Origin: Bacteroidota bacterium
GTDB taxonomy: Bacteria > Bacteroidota > Bacteroidia > Chitinophagales > LD1
NCBI GenBank assembly: GCA_947478005.1
Contig: CANJVG010000003.1
Location: 1-64,000 of the forward strand
DNA length: 64,000 nucleotides
Direction: 5' to 3'
Shown: positions 36,413-44,549 of the stretch, piece after piece
Numbering within the stretch: position 1 is the first letter of the stretch
How the letters are laid out: the number at the start of each line of letters is the position of its first letter
Position numbers and translations under genes: made by a program
Notes under the pieces: generated by a model
What the model was told of the DNA's origin: nothing
The model's database searches: none
The model's input: the letters and a program-made list of their open reading frames with translations, nothing else

Positions 36413-39400
36413 GTGAAGGTTAGGCAAAAAATATTCAGTAGTGTTATAGCGGTTTCGTGCGTGGGCATTTTATACATGTCCAATGCTGAAAAGAACATTT
36501 CCCGGTTCCGCTATTTGCTTCCCGAAATTCCCGCACCGCTCATCGAGCCCGATTCTCCTTCCCTGAAATATCCCATCAAAGATCGGGAAGGTGATTTTGT
36601 AACCGATAAATCGAAGGACCCTTTTTATTTGAAAGACCCTCCTGTCATTAAGCAGGATGTGGAGTACGACCCAAAATCGGGAATGTATGTGGTAACCGAG
36701 AAAGTAGGGGGGCAGAATATCAAGCCGCCCATGTACATGACCTATGACGATTACCTCAAGTACACCGAAAAGCAGGAACGCGAGGCATACATTAAAGACC
36801 GTCAGCAGGCCATCAACTTAGTAGAAGATAAAAGTATTGTTCCGCCTATCCAGGTCAAGAAACAATTCTTCGACAAATTGTTCGGAGGTAGTAAAATCGA
36901 AATTAAGCCACAGGGAAATGTCGATATGACCCTTGGTGGCAACACACAAACAACGGCCAATCCAAATATTCCTATTCGAAACAGAAAGACCGGAGGCTTC
37001 GATTTTGATATGAACATCAACATCAACGTCATTGGAAAAATCGGAGATAAGCTTCAGTTAGGAGTAAAATACAACACTCAGTCAGGCTTTGATTTCGACA
37101 ATCAGGTTAAGCTCGGCTACACCGGTGACGAAGATGACATCATCAAAGTAATTGAAGCGGGTAATGTTTCACTTCCCCTGCAAACCCGATTGATTTCCGG
37201 TAGCCAGACTTTATTTGGATTAAAAACTCAATTACAGTTCGGAAGACTTACATGGACCACCGTTATTTCCCAACAGAAATCGAAGAAGGAAACAATGCTC
37301 ATCGAAAACGGAGCACAAAAACAAAATTTCGAAATCCGTTCAGACCAATATGAGGAAAACAAACACTTTTTCTTAGCCCAGTATTTCCGCAACACTTACG
37401 ACCAGGCACTATCGGCCCTACCAAACATAAAATCAGTAGTAAACATAACCCGAATTGAAGTTTGGGCAACCAACCGAAATGGAACTACGCAAAATGTGCG
37501 TGATGTAGTTGGCTTTAACGACTTAGGAGAATTCGCACCCTACTCCACCTCCATTCAACCCATTGGATTCGATACAAAGCCCGATCAAAATTCTAATAAC
37601 CTATACGGACGACTTGTTGGCAGCCCAACCACACGTTTTGTAAACAACGTAGTAGCCGATTTGCAGGGAAATCTTCAGCTTCAGCAAGGACAGGATTTTG
37701 AAAAAACCTATGCCCGTAAGTTGAACGACAACGAGTATATCGTCAATAAACAGTTAGGGTATATCTCGCTAAACTCACAACTCAATCCAAATGAAGTTCT
37801 CGCGGTTGCTTTTCAATATGAATACAACGGTGCCGTTTTTCAGGTCGGTGAATTCGGTAGTCAGGTACCGCCAGATTCCAACTCCACTTCAAAAGTTCTC
37901 TATCTCAAATTGTTGAAAGGAACAACCGTGCGTCCGGCACTACCTATCTGGAATTTGATGATGAAAAACATTTACTCCCTTGGAGCCTACAATGTGAGTA
38001 ATGAAGATTTCAGATTAGATGTGTACTACAACGACCCGGGCAGCGGGCCTAAACGCTATATGCCCAAAGGCTGTTTGCAAGGCAAACCGCTCATCAGCGT
38101 TTTAAACCTCGACAATCTGAACATGAACAACGACCCTCAACCGGACGGCTTGTTTGACTTTGTGCCCGGAACAACCATTATCACACAAAACGGGCGCTTG
38201 ATTTTTCCGGTTGTAGAGCCCTTCGGAAATAATTTAAGAACTGCCTTTACAAGTTGTGGAAGCCCCCCAACACTGATTAACCAGTATGTCTACGACCAAC
38301 TTTACGATTCAACAAAATTTATCGCGCAACAGTTTCCTGAGTATAACCGCTTTGTAATAAAGGGCCAATATAAAGGAGCCAACAATCGTGAAATTTCTCT
38401 CGGTGCCGGAAATGTTCCCCGGGGCTCTGTCGTAGTTACAGCCGGAGGGCAAAAGTTGGTAGAGGGTTCAGATTTTACTGTTGATTATAATCTCGGCAGG
38501 GTTACGGTTATCAATCAGGGAATTCTCAATTCTGGCCAGCAGATAAAAGTAGATTACGAAAACAATAATCTTTTTGCTACCCAGGTTCGTTCCATGTATG
38601 GTACGAGGTTGGATTATCGCATCAGTAGCAAATTCAATATTGGCGCTACGGTCATGCATCTTTCCGAAAGACCGTTTACACAAAAAGTAAATGTAGGCGA
38701 TGACCCTATCAGCAACACCATCATGGGGGCCGATATAAAATATGAAACCAATGCACCTTGGTTGACCAAAGCCCTAGACAAACTCCCGATTTACGCGACC
38801 AAAGAAATGTCCACCATTTCAACCTATGCCGAAATGGCCTACTTAAAACCTGGCCATTCAAAAGCTATCAACGGAGCCGACAAACAAGGACAGGTTTACG
38901 TAGATGACTTTGAAGGAACAAGCAGCGGCTATGATTTAAAAACACCTTCTACAAGTTGGAAACTCGCCTCTACTCCGCGCAACTCTACCGATGCAAGTGG
39001 CCGCGTTATGTTTCCGGAAGCCAGTTTGATAAACGATGAACGTTATGGATACAACCGCGCTAAGATTGCCTGGTATCGTATCGACAATTCTTTTTTTAAT
39101 TCGAATAATTCTCCCGGTGTTGTTTATAACAACCCAGATACAAAGACCAATATCAAAAGCCATTATGTTCGCTTAATTCCTACTCAGGAAGTTTTCCCTA
39201 ACCGTCCAAACCAAACGCTCGACCAAAACATTTACACGTTCGACCTTTCCTTTTTTCCTCGTGATAGAGGTCCTTACAATTATGAGTGGAACAATAATCC
39301 AACAGTCGGAATTTCTCAGGGTATTAATAATGACGGTAGCTTAAAATCACCCCAAACTCGTTGGGCTGGTGTAATGCGCAGTATCGACAATAATGATTTG

Positions 39401-42400
39401 GAAGCGCAGAACGTAGAGTATATCGAGTTCTGGATGATGGACCCGTTCCTCTACAATGTAAATCCTGCGGGCGGAAAATTGTTTTTCAACCTCGGAAATA
39501 TTTCAGAAGACATTTTGCGCGATTCGCGTATGAGTTACGAAAATGGAATTTATGCCGATACCAGTTTACTTGACCGGACTTCGTGGGGACGTGTTCCAAA
39601 ACAACCGGCACTTGTAGATGCCTTTGATGTGGATCAAAATTTACGAGCGCAACAGGATGTCGGCTTTGATGGCATGGGTGATGCTGAAGAAAGAGATAGA
39701 AAATCTATCTTCTTAAACAATGTGCAGGCAAGCGTAAATGCGTCCGTATTCACCAAATTGCAAAATGACCCCTCCAGCGATAATTACCAATATTTTAAAG
39801 ACGAAAATATCTATGGTAACGAGCCAAGTATTTTAAAGCGCTACGAAGGCTTTTGCGGAATTGAAGGAAACTCACCGGTGCAAACCAATAGCGTTTCCTC
39901 CACTGCCCAAACCAACTTGCCCGATAAGGAAGATTTAAATAAAGACAACACACTAAACGAAAACGAAGAGTACTTTCAATACGAAGTTGACCTTACGCGA
40001 AACACAATGGATGTAGGCCAGAATCCTTACATCATTTCAAAGGTTGATGGACAAACAGACGCAAATGGCGTGCAGGCTCATTGGTATCAATTCAGAATAC
40101 CAATAAAGGAATACGCTTCTCGGGTAGGTCAAATCCCCGATTTTAAATCCATTCAATTCATGCGTATGTTCATGACCGGTTGGCAGGATACCAATGTGGT
40201 TCTACGTTTTGCCACCTTAGAGTTGAGAAGAAATCAATGGCGCACCTACAATCTCAATATCAACGACCCTTGCGATGGGCTTGGAACCGATTTGCCGGGC
40301 TCAAGCTTAAATGTGGCCTCGGTAGGCATTGAAGAACATAGCGCAAAAACTCCGGTGAATTATGTATTGCCTCCAGACATTGAAAGAACACAGGCACTCG
40401 GTTCACAAACCAATCAGTTCGTTCAACAGAACGAGCAGTCGCTTGCCCTTAAAGTTTGCGACCTGAAAGATTGTTCCAGAAGAGCGGTCTTCAAAAACAT
40501 TACCCTCGATGTCAGAAGATACAAGCGCTTGAAAATGTACATTCATGCCAATAACATAGATGGGCAAATCGGAGTTAAAGACAGCGATGTAACGGCCTTT
40601 ATCCGTGTAGGCTCTGACTTTAAAGATAACTACTACGAATATGAGGTGCCGCTCAAAATTACCGCAGCCGGCAAATACGACAACAATAGCACTACCGACC
40701 GTCAAATTGTTTGGCCTTCAGAAAACTCCATCGACCTGGTATTGCAGGATTTCATTGCACTGAAAGAAAAGAGAAACTTAATTCCGGGTTGGAACCGCAC
40801 AAATGTTTATACCGAAAAAGTCGATGGACGATTGCGAAGTATAGTCGGCAACCCCGACATTGGTTCCATCAAAACAATAATGTTAGGTATCCATAACCCT
40901 ACCAAAGGCGACCCAAACAATCCTCTTGGTGGAGATGGTGATGATGGCCGCGAAAAATGTGTCGAAGTTTGGTTCGATGAATTGCGCGTTTCCGGTTTCG
41001 AAGAAAGCGGAGGGGCCGCTGCACTTGCTACCGTCAATGTGAAGTTAGCCGACTTGGGTAACATAAGCTTAGGTGGAAGCATGCACACCAAGGGCTTCGG
41101 GCAAGTCGAGCAAAAAATCGACCAGCGCTATAAAGACAATTTGTATAAGTATGATTTCGCCACCAATATTGAGGCAGGCAAACTTTTACCCGAAAAGGCC
41201 GGAATCAGAATTCCTTTTTATGCCAACTATTCCCAACAATTCAGCACTCCCGAATTCGACCCATATCAGTTCGATATTCCAACCAAGGACTACATGAAAG
41301 CTTTGAGGGAAGTGGTAGGGAAAGATTCCGCCCGTCATTATTTGCGGCAAATCCAAACCATCAACACCACGCGCGGTTACAACTTCAGCAATGTGCGCGT
41401 TGTGCCGCAAACCAAAGCGAAGAAACCACACATCTATGACCCCGGCAATTTCAATTTTACCTACGCTTATCGCGAACAATTACTGAGCGACCCTTATGTC
41501 GAAAAGAACTCCAAGAAAAACTGGTCGGGTATAATAGGCTGGAGCTTTGCGCCTCAATCAAAAGACTTCGCGCCTTTCAAAAAACTCATTCGCACAAAAT
41601 CAAAGTGGGCAGACATTATCAAAGATTTCAGCTTTAATCCTATGCCTTCCACCATGTCGTTCACCACCGATTTAAATCGCGATTTCACCGAAATAAAACT
41701 GCGTTCTTTGGGCGAAGTTGATTTTGCCATTCCGCCAACCTACAGCAAAAATTTCCGTTGGAACCGCAGCTACGTCTTCAAATACAATCCGTTCAAATCC
41801 CTTAGTATAGATTACAGTGCTACCGACAACGCGCGTATTGATGAACCTTACGGCCACATCGATACCAAGGAAAAGAAACAGGAAGTTTGGAGCAACATTG
41901 GCAATGGAGGACGTAACACCAACTACAATCAGCAGTTGGCCGTCAACTATACAATCCCTATAAACAAATTGCCCATTTTCGATTTCATAACCGCTACAGT
42001 CGGTTATGCGGCTACCTATAATTGGACGGCCTTGCCTTGGCAAAAAGATTCAGCCAGTGGCAAATTAGTGCAGAACTCCTTGGGCAACATTATTAATAAC
42101 ACCCAAAACGACCGCGGCAAAGTAGACCTGAACTTCAAAAAGCTTTATGACAAAGTTCCCTTCCTCAAAGCCTACAACGCACCAAATCCGAATGCAGGTG
42201 ATAAAAAAGAAAATGATAAAAAGCGCGAAGCGATAAAAAAAGCACGCGCAAAAATCAAAGAAGAAATTGTAAAGCTGAAAGAGAAAAAAGTGACCTTGAC
42301 AGCAGAGCTAGACAAAGCAAAAGACGAATTGAAAAACGATACCGTTAAGCAGAACAAACAGAAACTGGATATTGCCAAGGCAAAAGAAGAACTCAAACAG

Positions 42401-44083
42401 AATCGCGCGGCCATCAAGGGCAAAAGAGGCGAACTGATGAAAACCTTTGCAAAAGAAAAACGCAAAACAGCGAAAGATGAATTGGCTGCTTTAAAAGCAA
42501 CGCGCATCAAGCTGAAAGAAGATTTAAAAACAGCAAAGAAGGGAAGGGAAATCGTAAAAATAAAGAAAGAACTTACTGCCGTTAAAAACAACACCATTCT
42601 TAAGAAAACTGATTTAGACAATAAGCAACCTCCGCCAAATTCCCTTATTTCTATAGTGCTTCGCCCTTTGCTCTCGTTGAAAAAAGTGACGATTGAATAC
42701 AAAGAAAACAAATCAACCACCTTGCCAGGCTTCACGGGTTACTCGCGCTTGTTAGGGGTCGACTACAAAACAAAATCTCCCGATTATGGTTTCGCCTTCG
42801 GCAATCAACCAGGCGACCGTCTGTTCAACAAAAAAGCAGATGATTTCAGTCGCGATAGTTGGTTAGATAAAGCGGCTGCCAGTGGATGGATTACAAAAGA
42901 CACCTTGCTCAATCAGAAGTTCACACAAATGCGCTCGCAGCGAATAGACGCTACCGCTACATTAGAACCTTGGCCCGATTTAAAAATCGACTTGACCCTA
43001 TTTAGCGACCACTCCGTAAATCATTCCGAATACGCCAAGTATATCAATGATGCCAGCGGCAATCCGGTCTTCTCCCATCTCAACCCAACCGAAACGGGCT
43101 CTTACAGCATTTCCTATTTACCGGCCAAGACCATGTTCGCCAAAATTGAAAAAGACGGTAACTCAGAAATCTATACACAATTTGAAAAGAATCGCGAAAT
43201 AATTTCGAAACGATTGGGAACCGGCTCCTATATCAATCCAAGCGACTCAAGTCATACTCCTAACAATTCATACACCGAAGGTTATGGTCCCAAATCGCAG
43301 GATGTCCTCATTCCCGCTTTCCTCGCGGCTTACAATGGTAAAGATGCAAGCAAAGTGGGCTTGAATCCGTTCAAAGCATTCCCTATGCCCAACTGGAGAA
43401 TCTCCTACAATGGTTTAAGCAAGTTCAAATGGGCGCAGAATATCTTCACCAATTTCACCATCACCCACGGCTACAACTCTACACTTACTATCAATAGCTT
43501 TTCAACCAACTTAGATTACACCCAAAGCGTACGCAACTCGGGCTCCAACCATACCGACACGCTCAACGGCAACTACTTCCCTCTTTACAACATGCCAAGC
43601 ATTGTTCTCAACGAGCAACTCTCGCCATTGTTAGGGGTTGACATGACGTTCAAAAACAATGTAACCTGCAAGGTTGACTACAAACAAAGCCGCACTCAAA
43701 CCATGAACTTTGCCGATTATCAATTGGTCGAAATGCAATCAAAACAATTGACTGTAGGCGCTGGCTATAAAATAAAAGGACTTAAGCTGCCGATAAAAAT
43801 CAAAGGCAAAAAAATCCGCCTCGACAATGATTTGAATTTCAAATTCGATTTCAGCTACCGCGACAATGTAACCATCAATCACCGAATCGACCAGGGCGTT
43901 CCGCAAATCACCTCCGGCTCGCGCACCATCACTATTCAACCATCCATAGATTACGTGGTGAGCAAGCGCCTAAACATCCGTCTCTTCTTCGACCAAACGC
44001 GTACTATCCCTAAAATCTCCTCGGGTTTCCCGACTACCAATACCCGTGGGGGAATTACCCTGCGTTTCTCGCTGGCTGATTAA
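36413..44083 (+). CDS. sprA: T9SS outer-membrane translocon protein SprA (SOV), 2556 aa, with Lys/Glu-rich coiled-coil insertion
   Basis: Size, position directly after ruvA, FDFDMNININVIGKIGDKLQLGVKYNTQSGFDFDNQVKLGYTGDEDDIIKVIEAGNVSLPL; C-terminal RLNIRLFFDQTRTIPKISSGFPTTNTRGGITLRFSL. Confidence 0.95.
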   Translation: MKVRQKIFSSVIAVSCVGILYMSNAEKNISRFRYLLPEIPAPLIEPDSPSLKYPIKDREGDFVTDKSKDPFYLKDPPVIKQDVEYDPKSGMYVVTEKVGGQNIKPPMYMTYDDYLKYTEKQEREAYIKDRQQAINLVEDKSIVPPIQVKKQFFDKLFGGSKIEIKPQGNVDMTLGGNTQTTANPNIPIRNRKTGGFDFDMNININVIGKIGDKLQLGVKYNTQSGFDFDNQVKLGYTGDEDDIIKVIEAGNVSLPLQTRLISGSQTLFGLKTQLQFGRLTWTTVISQQKSKKETMLIENGAQKQNFEIRSDQYEENKHFFLAQYFRNTYDQALSALPNIKSVVNITRIEVWATNRNGTTQNVRDVVGFNDLGEFAPYSTSIQPIGFDTKPDQNSNNLYGRLVGSPTTRFVNNVVADLQGNLQLQQGQDFEKTYARKLNDNEYIVNKQLGYISLNSQLNPNEVLAVAFQYEYNGAVFQVGEFGSQVPPDSNSTSKVLYLKLLKGTTVRPALPIWNLMMKNIYSLGAYNVSNEDFRLDVYYNDPGSGPKRYMPKGCLQGKPLISVLNLDNLNMNNDPQPDGLFDFVPGTTIITQNGRLIFPVVEPFGNNLRTAFTSCGSPPTLINQYVYDQLYDSTKFIAQQFPEYNRFVIKGQYKGANNREISLGAGNVPRGSVVVTAGGQKLVEGSDFTVDYNLGRVTVINQGILNSGQQIKVDYENNNLFATQVRSMYGTRLDYRISSKFNIGATVMHLSERPFTQKVNVGDDPISNTIMGADIKYETNAPWLTKALDKLPIYATKEMSTISTYAEMAYLKPGHSKAINGADKQGQVYVDDFEGTSSGYDLKTPSTSWKLASTPRNSTDASGRVMFPEASLINDERYGYNRAKIAWYRIDNSFFNSNNSPGVVYNNPDTKTNIKSHYVRLIPTQEVFPNRPNQTLDQNIYTFDLSFFPRDRGPYNYEWNNNPTVGISQGINNDGSLKSPQTRWAGVMRSIDNNDLEAQNVEYIEFWMMDPFLYNVNPAGGKLFFNLGNISEDILRDSRMSYENGIYADTSLLDRTSWGRVPKQPALVDAFDVDQNLRAQQDVGFDGMGDAEERDRKSIFLNNVQASVNASVFTKLQNDPSSDNYQYFKDENIYGNEPSILKRYEGFCGIEGNSPVQTNSVSSTAQTNLPDKEDLNKDNTLNENEEYFQYEVDLTRNTMDVGQNPYIISKVDGQTDANGVQAHWYQFRIPIKEYASRVGQIPDFKSIQFMRMFMTGWQDTNVVLRFATLELRRNQWRTYNLNINDPCDGLGTDLPGSSLNVASVGIEEHSAKTPVNYVLPPDIERTQALGSQTNQFVQQNEQSLALKVCDLKDCSRRAVFKNITLDVRRYKRLKMYIHANNIDGQIGVKDSDVTAFIRVGSDFKDNYYEYEVPLKITAAGKYDNNSTTDRQIVWPSENSIDLVLQDFIALKEKRNLIPGWNRTNVYTEKVDGRLRSIVGNPDIGSIKTIMLGIHNPTKGDPNNPLGGDGDDGREKCVEVWFDELRVSGFEESGGAAALATVNVKLADLGNISLGGSMHTKGFGQVEQKIDQRYKDNLYKYDFATNIEAGKLLPEKAGIRIPFYANYSQQFSTPEFDPYQFDIPTKDYMKALREVVGKDSARHYLRQIQTINTTRGYNFSNVRVVPQTKAKKPHIYDPGNFNFTYAYREQLLSDPYVEKNSKKNWSGIIGWSFAPQSKDFAPFKKLIRTKSKWADIIKDFSFNPMPSTMSFTTDLNRDFTEIKLRSLGEVDFAIPPTYSKNFRWNRSYVFKYNPFKSLSIDYSATDNARIDEPYGHIDTKEKKQEVWSNIGNGGRNTNYNQQLAVNYTIPINKLPIFDFITATVGYAATYNWTALPWQKDSASGKLVQNSLGNIINNTQNDRGKVDLNFKKLYDKVPFLKAYNAPNPNAGDKKENDKKREAIKKARAKIKEEIVKLKEKKVTLTAELDKAKDELKNDTVKQNKQKLDIAKAKEELKQNRAAIKGKRGELMKTFAKEKRKTAKDELAALKATRIKLKEDLKTAKKGREIVKIKKELTAVKNNTILKKTDLDNKQPPPNSLISIVLRPLLSLKKVTIEYKENKSTTLPGFTGYSRLLGVDYKTKSPDYGFAFGNQPGDRLFNKKADDFSRDSWLDKAAASGWITKDTLLNQKFTQMRSQRIDATATLEPWPDLKIDLTLFSDHSVNHSEYAKYINDASGNPVFSHLNPTETGSYSISYLPAKTMFAKIEKDGNSEIYTQFEKNREIISKRLGTGSYINPSDSSHTPNNSYTEGYGPKSQDVLIPAFLAAYNGKDASKVGLNPFKAFPMPNWRISYNGLSKFKWAQNIFTNFTITHGYNSTLTINSFSTNLDYTQSVRNSGSNHTDTLNGNYFPLYNMPSIVLNEQLSPLLGVDMTFKNNVTCKVDYKQSRTQTMNFADYQLVEMQSKQLTVGAGYKIKGLKLPIKIKGKKIRLDNDLNFKFDFSYRDNVTINHRIDQGVPQITSGSRTITIQPSIDYVVSKRLNIRLFFDQTRTIPKISSGFPTTNTRGGITLRFSLAD

Positions 44084-44109
44084 TTTTTTGGCAACTTTTT
44101 TCGAAACAA

Positions 44110-44427
44110 TTCGAGCGTTTAATGCCTCTTTCGAACCGCTAAATGCCGATTTCGGAGTGCTATTTCTTTGCTTTGGGGAGAGATTAAGCGGCTTTGAAGC
44201 GGTACGAAGCTATCTTTTTGCCCTGTAAAGAAAGAACTTAGCCCCCCAAAACAAAAACCCAGCACCCCGAAGCTAAAACTTAGTCGCCCAAAGACGCAAT
44301 CTAGCACTACAAAGACGCAAATTAGTCAAGTAAAGACGCATTGCAGCACTACGAAGACGCTTTGCAGGGGTGCGAAGCCACGTTGCAGGGGGTAAAAATG
44401 CCTTTTTAGCACTTTTTTGCGGTTTTT
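44110..44427. repeat. Array B: 21-bp-period degenerate array with inverted halves
   Basis: [T/C]AG anchors exactly 21 bp apart at 44239, 44260, 44281, 44302, 44323, 44344, 44365, 44386, 44407; left half carries inverse motif (TTCGGAGTGCTA about 44151 versus TAGCACTACAAAG at 44302). Confidence 0.85.
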
Positions 44428-44549
44428 GCCCAAAACAAGATTCAGTCTATTTTCTTCTACCCAAATGGTTAAAGAATCAAAACTGTATAAATTTCAATCA
44501 ACATAAATTCGTAGAAAAGTCGTTAGTAGAATAGAACCCCACAAACCAA

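Noticed and set aside
42172-42735. 187-aa minus-strand ORF inside sprA
   Set aside because: Ser/Phe-rich antisense mirror of the Lys/Glu coiled-coil codons (AAA/GAA to TTT/TTC); no independent support.
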